Source of the DNA: Flavobacteriales bacterium
GTDB taxonomy: Bacteria > Bacteroidota > Bacteroidia > Flavobacteriales_F > PHOS-HE28
Direction of reading: 5' to 3'
NCBI GenBank assembly: GCA_016788635.1
Contig: JAEUSU010000001.1
Coordinates: 1-64,000, forward strand
Length of the DNA: 64,000 nucleotides
Under the pieces are notes generated by a model. It ran no database searches. It saw only the letters and a list, made by a program, of their open reading frames with translations, and was not told the DNA's origin. Position numbers and translations under genes: made by a program. This document shows positions 16,521 to 25,259 of this stretch, one piece after another. The stretch's first letter is position 1, and the number at the start of each line of letters is the position of its first letter.

Positions 16521-18469
16521 GCGGCCGTACCTCTTCCGCCACCACCACGACCAGCGGCACCCTGGCCCCCTGGATGGTGCTGCTGCTGCGCATGGCCTTG
16601 GTGGCCGCAGTGTACACGGCGCTTCGCCTGCTCTTCTGGGCATACAACCACGGTCTTTTCCCCGCACCTCCGCCTTCCGCCTACATCGGGGGTATCCGGT
16701 TCGACCTGTTCGCCATGGCCTGGCTGCATCTGCCCTGGGTGCTGCTCGTAGTGATCCGTCCGGCAGGGTCGGCTGGCTGGCAACGTGCACAGTTCATCCT
16801 GTTCATGCTGGTGAACGCCGTCGCGCTCTTCTTCGCCTGCGTGGACCTCGGCTACTACGCCTTCAGCCTGAAGCGCAGTACGGCCGACTTCCTGCAGATC
16901 CTCACCACCGGCGATGATACCGTGACGCTGGCCCCAGCCTTCATCCGCGACTACTGGCATATCCTGCTCATCTATCTCGGCTGCCTGGTGCTGCTGGCCT
17001 GGTGCTATCGCTGGATCGGTGCCCGACAACGTGCCGAAGCCACCGGATGGATGCCGCGCCTGATCTGGCGCACTGCCGTGTTGACCCTGCTGGTACTGGC
17101 CTCACGTGGCGGCGTGCAGCTGGTGCCTCTTCAACCCTTGGACGCAGCGCGCTATGGTGGCGCCAGCTACCTGCCGGTGGTGCTGAACACGCCCTACACC
17201 ATGCTCATGAGCCTGGGGAAACCCACGTTGGTGGAGCGGAACTACATGGCGCAGGATGAGGCCGATGAATGGTGGCCCGTGGTCCACCGGCATCAACACC
17301 TTCCTCCACCAGCGGAGAAGCCCAACGTGGTCGTCATCATCCTCGAGAGCTTCTCGGCCATTTACAGTGGCCGGTTGGCTGGTGGCGAAGGCCACATGCC
17401 CTTCCTGGATTCGCTCATGGGCGAAAGCCTGAATTTCACGCGGGCCTATGCCAACGGCCGGCGCAGCATCGATGGGATCCCTGCGATACTGGCCGGCATG
17501 CCGGAGCTCATGGACGAGGCCTTCATCACTTCGCCCTACGCCAGTCTGCCGTTCACATCGCTCGCCAACGTGCTGGCCGTGGAAGGCTACGCCACCAGCT
17601 TCTACCACGGCGGCCGCAACGGCACCATGGGCTTCGATGGGTTCACGCGATCGGCAGGCTTCCAACGCTACGTGGGCATGAATGAATACCCCAATGGCGA
17701 GGGTGATTACGATGGCAACTGGGGCATCCGCGACCGGCCCTTCCTGCAGTTCTGGGCACAGCAGCTCGCCCACGAACAGGAGCCCTTCCTCAGCACGGTC
17801 TTCACCCTTAGCAGCCATCATCCCTACCGGTTGCCCAAGGAGGAAGCTGAGCGTTTCGCCGGTGGCACGCAGGCCATCCACCCCACCCTGCGCTACACAG
17901 ATGACGCCCTGCGGCAGTTCTTTGCCACGGCACGCACCATGCCGTGGTATGCGAACACCCTGTTCGTGATCACTGCCGACCACACGGCGGACATCGAGCG
18001 CACGGGCGAACACGGGAACCTGCCGATCGACTACTGGGTGCCTTTGTTGTACTTCAGTCCACGCAAGACCGAAGCTTGGCCCGGGCCATGGGATGGCACG
18101 TGGCGCGGGCTGAGCACTGCGGAACAGGAAAAGGCCACCCAGCACATCGACATCCTTCCCACCCTGCTGCGGCTGACCGGCTACAACAAGTCCTTCTTCA
18201 GCTTCGGTAAGCATGCGTTGGACCCCGGATCGCCGGGCTGTGCGGTTTGGGCGAACAACGGCCTCTACCATATCACCAGTGACCGCATGCAACTGCAGTT
18301 CGACGGGCAGCGGGTGATCGGGGTCACGCACATCGGCGGGCCTTTCACCTCACCGGATGAGGGATCGAGCCATCGCTTCATGCTGGAAAAACGGCTGAAG
18401 GCTGCCATCCAACAATTCAACGGGCACCTGCTGCGCGGGACCCTCACTGCAAAGTCCGCCACACCATGA
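16517..18469 (+). CDS. LtaS-like membrane phosphotransferase (alkaline phosphatase/sulfatase superfamily)
   Basis: Start at ATG 16517, overlapping the previous stop by 4 nt; an upstream in-frame GTG would run through the preceding gene. The 650-residue protein has about five membrane helices in residues 17-200 and a periplasmic catalytic domain from about 268. Metal and catalytic motifs are IILESFS (275-280), NGRRSIDGIPA (313-323, with Ser as the likely nucleophile in place of the LtaS Thr), HHPYRLP, and VITADHTADIE with GEHGNLPIDYW. Relatives move glycerol-phosphate or phosphoethanolamine from phospholipid to a glycan or lipid acceptor and release diacylglycerol. The lipid kinase directly downstream fits that product. 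The donor and acceptor are not known. Confidence 0.88.
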   Translation: MSGRTSSATTTTSGTLAPWMVLLLRMALVAAVYTALRLLFWAYNHGLFPAPPPSAYIGGIRFDLFAMAWLHLPWVLLVVIRPAGSAGWQRAQFILFMLVNAVALFFACVDLGYYAFSLKRSTADFLQILTTGDDTVTLAPAFIRDYWHILLIYLGCLVLLAWCYRWIGARQRAEATGWMPRLIWRTAVLTLLVLASRGGVQLVPLQPLDAARYGGASYLPVVLNTPYTMLMSLGKPTLVERNYMAQDEADEWWPVVHRHQHLPPPAEKPNVVVIILESFSAIYSGRLAGGEGHMPFLDSLMGESLNFTRAYANGRRSIDGIPAILAGMPELMDEAFITSPYASLPFTSLANVLAVEGYATSFYHGGRNGTMGFDGFTRSAGFQRYVGMNEYPNGEGDYDGNWGIRDRPFLQFWAQQLAHEQEPFLSTVFTLSSHHPYRLPKEEAERFAGGTQAIHPTLRYTDDALRQFFATARTMPWYANTLFVITADHTADIERTGEHGNLPIDYWVPLLYFSPRKTEAWPGPWDGTWRGLSTAEQEKATQHIDILPTLLRLTGYNKSFFSFGKHALDPGSPGCAVWANNGLYHITSDRMQLQFDGQRVIGVTHIGGPFTSPDEGSSHRFMLEKRLKAAIQQFNGHLLRGTLTAKSATP

Positions 18470-19329
18470 AGGCGATGCTCGTGATGAACCCCCGATCGGG
18501 GAAAAAACAAGCGCTTACAGTGCGTGATATCGCTGAGCGGGTGGCGCAGGACCTGGGCGTGGCCCTGGACCTGCGCACCGTGGAGGGTCCCGGCCACGGC
18601 ACGGAGCTGGCGCGCGAAGCGGTGACGGGAGGCAGCTTGCGCGTGATCAGTGTGGGTGGTGATGGCACGAACAACGCCGTTGCCGCAGGACTTCTGGGCA
18701 CCGATACGGCCATGGGGGTGGTGGCCATGGGAAGTGGCAACGGTTACGCCCGCTCACTGGGCCTTCCGCTGATGCCCGAAGCGGCACTGCGGCATGCGCT
18801 TACAGCGCCGCCGAAGCGCATGGATGTGTGCCACCTGAACGACCTTCCGTTCCTGGGCACGGCCGGCATCGGCTTCGATGCCCGCGTGGCCGACCGATTC
18901 GACCGCAGCGCCAGGCGCGGCATGCTCAGCTACGCTCGCATCATCGTGCAGGAGATCCTCGGCGCACCGCCCATGCGCGTGGTGGTGAAGGCCGAACGCG
19001 AGACCACCGAAGAGCAGGTGCTCATGCTGGTGTTCTGCAACACGCGTGAGTTCGGGAATGGCGCCGATATCAGCCCTTCCTCACGGCCGGACGATGGCAT
19101 TGCCGAATTGCGCCTGGTGCGCAAACCTGCCCTGCCCCACCTGCTGAAGGCCTTCTTTGATGTGTACACCCACCGGGCTGACGGCAACCGGCACATTCGC
19201 AACATCAGTACTCGCGAGGCCCGGGTCTGGCAGGCCGGCACGCTGGCCCACCTGGATGGCGAACCCATGACCATTGGCCATGAGGTGCGGTTCCGGTTGC
19301 AGCGCGGTGCCCTTTGGGTGGTGGCGTGA
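18466..19329 (+). CDS. YegS/diacylglycerol kinase catalytic domain lipid kinase
   Basis: A 287-residue protein overlapping the LtaS-like gene by 4 nt (ATGA). It starts MKAMLVMNPRSGKK, has the nucleotide motif GGDGT at 64-68 and MGSGNGYARSLGLP at about 88-101, and ends with the beta-sandwich domain including THRADGNRHIRNI and LDGEPM. These enzymes phosphorylate diacylglycerol or related lipids. In Gram-positive bacteria DgkB recycles the diacylglycerol released by lipoteichoic acid synthesis. The same logic would explain its coupling to an LtaS-like enzyme here, which is an inference. Convergent with the acyltransferase, 3 nt between stops. Confidence 0.9.
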   Translation: MKAMLVMNPRSGKKQALTVRDIAERVAQDLGVALDLRTVEGPGHGTELAREAVTGGSLRVISVGGDGTNNAVAAGLLGTDTAMGVVAMGSGNGYARSLGLPLMPEAALRHALTAPPKRMDVCHLNDLPFLGTAGIGFDARVADRFDRSARRGMLSYARIIVQEILGAPPMRVVVKAERETTEEQVLMLVFCNTREFGNGADISPSSRPDDGIAELRLVRKPALPHLLKAFFDVYTHRADGNRHIRNISTREARVWQAGTLAHLDGEPMTIGHEVRFRLQRGALWVVA

Positions 19330-19332
19330 AGC

Positions 19333-20520
19333 TCAGGCCTCGACCGATGGCGTGGACCTCTGCCTGGCCACTTGCGGGAGCTTCTTCCGTATGTTCATGA
19401 AGGGCATTTCGATCCATCGGTACATCGGGAAGGCCAGTGTGATGCTGAGCACCCAGTAGAGCACGTAATTCATCCACACCACCCATTCCGCTGAAGGATC
19501 GAGCGCCAACGCGTTCAGCATGGCCGGGGTGATCCGGTTGACCAGCTTGAACTGCACCACGCTGAGGTGGATGAGGTACACCGAAAAGGAAACGATGCTG
19601 AACCGTGTGATGGCGCGGTACACCGGCCCGCTGCCGGTGCGGTATTCGGAGAGAAAGGGCATGACCGCGAGCAGGGCCAGGCTGGCGATGGTGAAGGATG
19701 GCACACAGGAGAAGAACCCGATGCGCGTACTTTCGAAGTGGTGGTCCAGTTGGTCCAGCAAGACCAACGCCACCATACCAATGACCAGCAATGGCCGCTT
19801 GAAGCGCACCCAGGCCGCGTGGTGGTAGCGCGCCACGTAGGCGCCCAGCACGCCGATCATCAGGCTGTCGAAGCGGGGCAGCACCTGCTTGCGGAAGGAA
19901 AGGTCCCAGTCCCTCCGCGTTACGATGCCCTCCCAGTTGATGAACCGGTCGTAGCGGTACCAGATGCTGAAGACGATGGCCACCAAAGCCACGGCCAGGA
20001 TGGCCTGCCGCACGGTGAGCCCGCGACCCACCAAGGCGAAGGCCAGCAACGGGGCCATCAGGTAGAACCACTCCTCGCAGGGCATGGTCCATGCCTCGGG
20101 AAAGAAAGTCGGATGCTGGACGCCGAAATTCTGAACGAAGAGATAGTAGGGCCAGATGGTGCCCAACTCATGTGTGCCGGCGATCTGCGCGGAAAACGCG
20201 AGGAGCGTGAGGATGATGAGGTAGGGTGGTACGGTGCGCAACCAGCGGCGCTTCCAGAAATCCAGCAGCACCGGCCAGCGCGCCCCATCCCTTTCCAGCA
20301 CCTTCATGAGGATACCCCCGATGAGGAAGCCGCTGAGCACAAAGAAGACCGACACGCCGTTAATGAGGATCCGCTCCACCACCTCCGCAATGGGGTCCGG
20401 AAGGACATAGTTGCCGTGATGGATCATCACCGAGATGATGGCCCCGAAGCGCAGGATGTCCAGTCCATAGACCCGTTTGGGGCCTATTTCCACGGTGAAC
20501 CACTGGCCAAAAGATCGCAT
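19333..20520 (-). CDS. Acyltransferase family 3 (OafA/YrhL-type) integral membrane protein
   Basis: A 395-residue protein with about ten membrane helices. Family motifs are YGLDILRFGAIISVMIHHG (catalytic His region), VFFVLSGFLIGGIL, FWKRRWLRTVPPY and AWTMPCEEWFYL. The C-terminus ends in a short basic tail. Such enzymes O-acetylate or O-acylate cell-surface glycans such as O-antigen or exopolysaccharide. It lies tail to tail with the envelope-lipid operon, so a surface-glycan role fits, but the acceptor is unknown. Confidence 0.92.
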   Translation of the reverse strand: MRSFGQWFTVEIGPKRVYGLDILRFGAIISVMIHHGNYVLPDPIAEVVERILINGVSVFFVLSGFLIGGILMKVLERDGARWPVLLDFWKRRWLRTVPPYLIILTLLAFSAQIAGTHELGTIWPYYLFVQNFGVQHPTFFPEAWTMPCEEWFYLMAPLLAFALVGRGLTVRQAILAVALVAIVFSIWYRYDRFINWEGIVTRRDWDLSFRKQVLPRFDSLMIGVLGAYVARYHHAAWVRFKRPLLVIGMVALVLLDQLDHHFESTRIGFFSCVPSFTIASLALLAVMPFLSEYRTGSGPVYRAITRFSIVSFSVYLIHLSVVQFKLVNRITPAMLNALALDPSAEWVVWMNYVLYWVLSITLAFPMYRWIEMPFMNIRKKLPQVARQRSTPSVEA

Positions 20521-20678
20521 GTTGCCCGGTGAATGGCAGGTCTCCCGGCGAAATAAGCGACTTCCACCCGCCTGTATGTGAAGCCATCATGACCAAGTAT
20601 TGACAAGCGAACACACGATCCCAACGGACCGGAGCCCAGGTCAGCCAGAGCCCCGGGCAATAGGCATTCCAACCAAGT

Positions 20679-20706
20679 GGCCCCTTCCCATCCTGGGAAA
20701 GGGACC
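20679..20706 (-). terminator. Hairpin downstream of the DUF6624 gene
   Basis: GGCCCCTTCCCA (20679-20690) and TGGGAAAGGGACC (20694-20706) form a near-perfect stem with a 3-nt loop, about 27 nt past the stop at 20733 on the minus strand. There is no T-run, so it may be a weak terminator or an RNA-end stabiliser. The rest of 20521-20732 shows nothing else clear. Confidence 0.4.
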
Positions 20707-20732
20707 GGCAACCCATCCGCACGTCGTGTGGG

Positions 20733-21743
20733 TCAGTAGAAGTTGCGCCCCGTGCTCATCCGGGGGACCCCCATGGCCTCGCGCAGCAGATCAACATGCT
20801 GCGGGACAACCGGAGTGAAGTACATGACACCATCAGATCGATCCAGATATCCCGTGGTGCCGAACATGGTCTCTTTGGAAGTCATCACCATAAGGCGGTC
20901 GATCACATAGGCATACCAACACGCGGGTGATCCACCCCTGTGCACGGATCCGCTCAACAGCAGCATATGGTCCGCGACGGCCTTCACATCGGGAGCATGA
21001 ATAAAGGCGAAGAAGATCATCTTGTTCCCTATGAGACCAACTTGATGGACACTTGGCACACCGTGTTCGCGAATGACCTCCACCACGCGAGCAGCATGAG
21101 CGGAGTCCACTGCTTCTATGGGCGCCCACACGGTACGGCGCACCAGGCTGTCCGGTGCGTCGGCCTTCTCCCAGTCGATGGCCATCCGTATCTCCTGGTC
21201 CTCCTTGAACATTCTTTCGAGTTCCGCCTTCAATTCGGGCAGCTGCATGGCCTTGTAAGTCAGCCATGACCCTCGGACATTTTCGGCCACTGGCGAAAGC
21301 CAGAAGCTCCCCAGCACGCTATCAACTGCGATCACATCGCCAGACTCGCCCAGATCCAATGCGCGCGAAACGCAGGCTGATGCATCGCCTGTATCGCGCA
21401 GCTGCCATGCAATGCGGGCACAGTCGAATGCATGCTTCACCAATGCCGGATGGCGCACGAAAGCGTTGTGATAGAAGCGTTGCGCGGAACGCAGGTCTCC
21501 CCGCTTTTTGGCAACGTCAACGCTGTCTATCCAATCGCCATAAAGGACGAGGTCCTGTGATCGCACGCGCTGGTAACAAAGCACCACGCCCAAGAGAAAG
21601 ACAAGAGTCCGAGAGAGCGATCGCAGCGGGATCCCCGCAAGACCACCGATATGGACCCGGTGTTGCAGCTTAGCGCGTGACGGTGGATCCCCCTCCCGCC
21701 ACGCCCAATTCGCAGCCTGCTGACCTTCCGATCGCCCGGTCAT
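20733..21743 (-). CDS. DUF6624-like protein with TPR-like N-terminus; start unresolved
   Basis: The C-terminal part has the layout I associate with DUF6624: FKEDQEIRMAIDWEKADA, then VVEVIREHGVPSVHQVG, then ADHMLLLS, and a terminal region around MTSKETMFGTTGYLDRSD. The N-terminal part (RSAQRFYHNAFVRHPALVKH) is TPR-like, and a hydrophobic stretch TLVFLLGVVLC suggests a signal anchor or signal peptide. There is no in-frame ATG before the domain. The open frame overlaps the upstream M1 peptidase gene by 74 nt, so the true start is probably a rare codon between about 21670 and 21590. The role is unknown. It may be in an operon with the M1 peptidase. Confidence 0.6.
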   Translation of the reverse strand: MTGRSEGQQAANWAWREGDPPSRAKLQHRVHIGGLAGIPLRSLSRTLVFLLGVVLCYQRVRSQDLVLYGDWIDSVDVAKKRGDLRSAQRFYHNAFVRHPALVKHAFDCARIAWQLRDTGDASACVSRALDLGESGDVIAVDSVLGSFWLSPVAENVRGSWLTYKAMQLPELKAELERMFKEDQEIRMAIDWEKADAPDSLVRRTVWAPIEAVDSAHAARVVEVIREHGVPSVHQVGLIGNKMIFFAFIHAPDVKAVADHMLLLSGSVHRGGSPACWYAYVIDRLMVMTSKETMFGTTGYLDRSDGVMYFTPVVPQHVDLLREAMGVPRMSTGRNFY

Positions 21744-24108
21744 CCGACCACCTCCCCTTCATATCCCCGCCCGTCTGCCGCAGAGGCTCCTGCTGCATGG
21801 GGTTGGGGCGGCTCCATTCGCGCTCGCGCTCCTTGAACACATCAAAGCGGGTGGGCACCATGCGCGGCGGCCAGCTGTTGTTGTTGAGGTCGCAATCGGC
21901 GGTCTCCAGGAAGGGGTCCAGGGTCACGCTCTTCACTTCCTTTCGCTTCACGAAGACCTTGGTGACCTCGTCGCTGGTCTTCCAGATCTCGGCGGGGATG
22001 CGCTCCACCTCGTGCGTACCGTCGGTATATTCCCATTCCAGGATCACCGGCATCACCAGGCCGCCGATGTTCGTGAAACGCAGTTCATAGATGTGCAGGT
22101 CCTGCTCCATGAGCGCCAGTTCCATGGGCTTCAGTCCGGCCTTCCACTTCTCGTGCGCAGCGATCTCGCGCTCGGTGGCGATAAGCGGATCGAACCGGTT
22201 GTAGAAATCGCGCGTGGCCGTGTCGCGGTCCACCACCACCTCGGTCACGTCGGTCAAGTTGCGTTCACGGCTCAGGTCGGGCACTTCGCGCGCACGGTCC
22301 TCTCGCTTCAATTGCTTGGCCAGGACGGGATCGCGTGGGTCCATCCGCTTGTATTTGAAGCTGGTGATGCCCAGGTCAACATGGTCGGTGGTGTAGAACC
22401 AGCCACGCCAGAACCAGTCGAGGTCCACGCCGCTGGCATCCTCCATGGTACGGAAGAAGTCGGCCGGTGTGGGGTGCTTGAACTTCCAACGCTCAGCGTA
22501 GGTCTTGAAGGCATGGTCGAAGAGCGCCCGACCCATGACGGTCTCGCGCAGGATGTTGAGCGCCGTGCAGGGCTTCCCGTAGGCGTTGTTGCCGAACTGT
22601 GTGATGCTCTCGCTGTTGGTCATGATCGGCTCGATGCGGGCCTTCACCTGCCCGGGTGCTGCATTGGGGTCGCCCTTCATATAGTCCACGATGTTGCGGG
22701 GTTTGCCGCGCCAGCTGGGGTAGTCGCGGTCCCACTCCTGCTCGGTGAGGTATTGTACGAAGGTGTTCAGGCCCTCATCCATCCAGGTCCACTGCCGCTC
22801 ATCGCTGTTGATGATCATTGGGAAGAAGTTGTGCCCCACCTCGTGGATGATCACGCCGATCATGCCGTATTTGGTGCGTTCGCTGTAGGTGCCGTCCTTC
22901 TCAGGCCTTCCGCCGTTGAAGCAGATCATGGGGTACTCCATACCGATCCGATCCGTGTGCACGCTGATGGCCACCGGGTAGATGTAGTCGCAGGTGTACT
23001 TGCTGTAGGTCTTGATGGTGTGAGCCACCACCTTGGTGCTGTACCGCTCCCACAGCGGATTGCCTTCCTTGGGGTAGAAGCTCATGCAGAGGACATTATT
23101 CTTCCCTACGGGCTGGTTCATGCCGTCCCAGATGAACTTTCGGCTGCTGGCGAAGGCCACGTCGCGTACGTTCTGCGCTTTGAACACCCAGGTCTTCCTG
23201 CCACTGGCCTTCTTTTTCTCCGCCTCTGCCGCTTCATCGGGCGTCACGATCATCACCGGCTTGTCGGCTTTGCGGGCCCGGGCGAGGCGGTCGCGCTGTG
23301 TGGCGGAGAGCACGGCGCTCTCATTCTGTAATGTTCCGGTGGCTCCAACGATATGGTCCCCGGGTACGGTGATGCTGAGGGTGTAGTCGCCGAAATCGAG
23401 CGTGAACTCGCCCTGTCCGAGGAACTGCTTGTGCATCCAGCCGCTGTAGTCGATGTAGGCGCACATGCGGGGGTAGAACTGCGCGATGGTGTAGAGGTAG
23501 TTGTCCTCCTCCGGAAAGTGTTCATAGCCGCTGCGTCCGCCCACCTTGTCCCGGTCGTTGATGGGGAACCACCAGGCCAGCTTGAAGCTGTAGACCGCGC
23601 CCGGCGCCAGCGGCTTGGGGAGGTCCACGCGCATCATGGTCTTGTTGATGGTGTACTGGAGCTTGTTGCCTGCGGCATCGGTGACGCTGGTGATGCGGAA
23701 TCCGCCATCGAAGGGCTGTGTCCAGCGCTCCAGGGTCTTCAGGCTCACGCTGTCGCCGATGGAACTCGTGCGGATGAGGTTGGCATCGCTCCCGGGCTCG
23801 AAGATGTTCTGGTCCAATTGCAACCAGAGGTAATCCAGCTTGTCGGGGCTCTGGTTGTGGTAGGTGATGGTCTCGGTGCCGGTGAGTTTTTGCGTGGCAT
23901 CATCGATCTCCACCTTGATGTCGTAATCCGCCTTCATCTGCCAGTAGGCATGGCCGGGGGCGCCGCTGGCGGTGCGCTGCTCGTTAGGCGTGGGCAGCTC
24001 CTGGTCCAGCTGGCGGAACTTGTCGCGGCCGTAGCGGGGGGCGTCCTGGGCGAGCGCGGTACAGGCAATAGCCGCTGTGGAAAGGGCGAGAAAGAGCTTC
24101 GAAGGCAT
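21670..24108 (-). CDS. M1-family metallopeptidase, secreted
   Basis: Start at ATG 24108: it opens the signal peptide MPSKLFLALSTAAIACTALA and has a TACTTTCG box 5 nt upstream; a longer frame to 24243 would read through a palindrome. The 812-residue protein has an N-terminal beta domain, then the zinc site HEVGH at 422-426 with Glu445 in WMDEGLNTF. A charged region at 280-305 (ARARKADKPVMIVTP, then EAAEAEKKKASGRK) looks like an insertion. There is no T9SS tail, so it is likely periplasmic. It would trim peptides. It is divergent from a DUF6702 gene, a pairing I recall in other Bacteroidota. Confidence 0.9.
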   Translation of the reverse strand: MPSKLFLALSTAAIACTALAQDAPRYGRDKFRQLDQELPTPNEQRTASGAPGHAYWQMKADYDIKVEIDDATQKLTGTETITYHNQSPDKLDYLWLQLDQNIFEPGSDANLIRTSSIGDSVSLKTLERWTQPFDGGFRITSVTDAAGNKLQYTINKTMMRVDLPKPLAPGAVYSFKLAWWFPINDRDKVGGRSGYEHFPEEDNYLYTIAQFYPRMCAYIDYSGWMHKQFLGQGEFTLDFGDYTLSITVPGDHIVGATGTLQNESAVLSATQRDRLARARKADKPVMIVTPDEAAEAEKKKASGRKTWVFKAQNVRDVAFASSRKFIWDGMNQPVGKNNVLCMSFYPKEGNPLWERYSTKVVAHTIKTYSKYTCDYIYPVAISVHTDRIGMEYPMICFNGGRPEKDGTYSERTKYGMIGVIIHEVGHNFFPMIINSDERQWTWMDEGLNTFVQYLTEQEWDRDYPSWRGKPRNIVDYMKGDPNAAPGQVKARIEPIMTNSESITQFGNNAYGKPCTALNILRETVMGRALFDHAFKTYAERWKFKHPTPADFFRTMEDASGVDLDWFWRGWFYTTDHVDLGITSFKYKRMDPRDPVLAKQLKREDRAREVPDLSRERNLTDVTEVVVDRDTATRDFYNRFDPLIATEREIAAHEKWKAGLKPMELALMEQDLHIYELRFTNIGGLVMPVILEWEYTDGTHEVERIPAEIWKTSDEVTKVFVKRKEVKSVTLDPFLETADCDLNNNSWPPRMVPTRFDVFKEREREWSRPNPMQQEPLRQTGGDMKGRWSDDRAIGRSAGCELGVAGGGSTVTR

Positions 24109-24113
24109 GTCTG

Positions 24114-24121
24114 CGAAAGTA
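24114..24121 (-). promoter_or_regulatory. -7 box TACTTTCG, 5 nt before the M1 peptidase start
   Basis: TAnnTTCG-like box fixing the start at 24108 and predicting a leaderless transcript. Confidence 0.5.
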
Positions 24122-24165
24122 GTGGGAGTAGCGAGTAGCGAGTGCCCACCCACGAGCCTGCACAC

Positions 24166-24225
24166 CGAGTGGCGAGTGAAATGCCCGCTTCCAGAGCCAA
24201 TGGCTGGCATTTCACTCGCCACTCG
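24166..24225. repeat. Perfect 20-bp inverted repeat between divergent genes
   Basis: Left arm 24166-24185 (CGAGTGGCGAGTGAAATGCC) and right arm 24206-24225 are exact reverse complements around a 20-nt spacer. The spacer itself holds AGCC-AAT-GGCT. Further GAGTAGCGAGTG words at 24127-24144 and matching CACTCGC words at 24222-24244 extend the pattern. The sequence is unlike coding DNA and looks like a dispersed mobile palindrome, a REP-like unit, inserted between divergent promoters. Confidence 0.7.
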
Positions 24226-24250
24226 CGACTCGTTACTCGCCACTCATCCC

Positions 24251-24258
24251 CACCTTTG
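24251..24258 (+). promoter_or_regulatory. -7-like box CACCTTTG, 7 nt before the DUF6702 start
   Basis: [TC]AnnTTTG match; the short gap to ATG 24266 suggests a leaderless transcript. Confidence 0.45.
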
Positions 24259-24265
24259 TTCTGTA

Positions 24266-24745
24266 ATGAAAGCTCTATTCCTCACACTAACTCTCTTTGG
24301 CGCCGTCGCTCCCCACGACTTTTTCGTCTCCATTCTCACCATCCGTCACGTACCCGCCACACAGACGCTGGACCTCACCTGGCGCATCACAGCCCACGAC
24401 ATCGAGCACGCCCTGGAGAACGTGGCCCCACTGAAGCTCGGATCGGATAAGGAGCATCCCAAGGCAGACAGCATCCTGAACGCCTACTTCCTGCGGCATC
24501 TGGTACTATTCCAGGAGAAACAGCTCACTTGGAAATGGATCGGCAAGGAACTGGACGGTGAAACGCTTTACTGCTACCTACAGGTGGATGGCATCGCTTC
24601 GCCCAAGGACCTGGTGGTGCAGAACACCCTGCTGCAGGACCTCTTCCTTGAGCAGCAGAACCTGGTGCATGTGGAGGGCGAGAAGATGCCGACGAGGTCG
24701 CATACGTTCGTGAGGGAGTCCAGGCCGCATGCATTCACGTGGTGA
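24266..24745 (+). CDS. DUF6702 family protein, secreted
   Basis: Start at ATG 24266, which opens the short signal peptide MKALFLTLTLFGAVAP followed by HDFFVSILTIRHVPATQTL. The 159-residue protein fits the DUF6702 layout: an N-terminal His just after cleavage, a beta-rich core (TLDLTWRITAHDIEHALEN), a YFLRHLVLFQEKQLTWKWIG middle, and a C-terminus QNTLLQDLFLEQQNLVHVE. No function is known. It is divergent from an M1 metallopeptidase. The next gene follows after 91 nt on the same strand, with no obvious promoter. Confidence 0.82.
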   Translation: MKALFLTLTLFGAVAPHDFFVSILTIRHVPATQTLDLTWRITAHDIEHALENVAPLKLGSDKEHPKADSILNAYFLRHLVLFQEKQLTWKWIGKELDGETLYCYLQVDGIASPKDLVVQNTLLQDLFLEQQNLVHVEGEKMPTRSHTFVRESRPHAFTW

Positions 24746-24836
24746 CGACCTCCGCGATCCATATCGAAGAGAAGCCGTTCAATGATTCAGCCAAGCGGCT
24801 GCCCACTCCTCAAGCCTCGCCCCCAAACCCGACCCG

Positions 24837-25259
24837 ATGCAACTTCTCACGGTGAAACTCCTCCTGCGCCTGGCCATCGCCGCCAGCTTCCTTTCCGCAG
24901 TGGCCGACCGCTTCGGCTGGTGGCCCGCAGAGAACTCCGTTTGGGGCACCTGGGAGGCCTTCATCGGGTACACCGCTTTGATCAATCCATGGGTGCCTGC
25001 GGGTGCCGTGCCTGCACTTGCGGTGATCGCCACCGGCGCAGAGGTGATCCTCGCCTTCTGCCTGCTGCTCGGACTTCGCACGGCACTCGCGGCGAACCTG
25101 AGCGGCATCCTTCTGCTGGTCTTCGGTCTTTCCATGGGCCTTTCCACCGGATTCAAGGCGCCCTTGGACTACTCGGTGTTCAGCGCTGCGGCGGCGGCAT
25201 TCGCTCTCGGGCAGATCAAGGAACGCTGGCTCGAACTGGATCAACTGCTCTCCAAGTGA
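24837..25259 (+). CDS. DoxX-like four-helix membrane protein
   Basis: A 140-residue protein with four membrane helices: LLLRLAIAASFLSAVADRF, then VPAGAVPALAVIATGAEVIL, ILLLVFGLSMGL, and SVFSAAAAAFALG. The first helix with its Asp-Arg end and the short length fit the DoxX/DoxD-related family. Members associate with quinone or redox proteins in a few bacteria, but no reaction can be assigned here. Its stop overlaps the GTG start of nth by 4 nt (GTGA), so the two are translationally coupled. Confidence 0.75.
   Translation: MQLLTVKLLLRLAIAASFLSAVADRFGWWPAENSVWGTWEAFIGYTALINPWVPAGAVPALAVIATGAEVILAFCLLLGLRTALAANLSGILLLVFGLSMGLSTGFKAPLDYSVFSAAAAAFALGQIKERWLELDQLLSK

Noticed and set aside
22012..23331. 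439-residue plus-strand frame
   Set aside because: Shadow of the M1 peptidase gene with its HEVGH zinc site.
24782..25255. N-terminal extension of endonuclease III
   Set aside because: It overlaps the whole DoxX gene in another frame; the GTG at 25256 gives the normal length.
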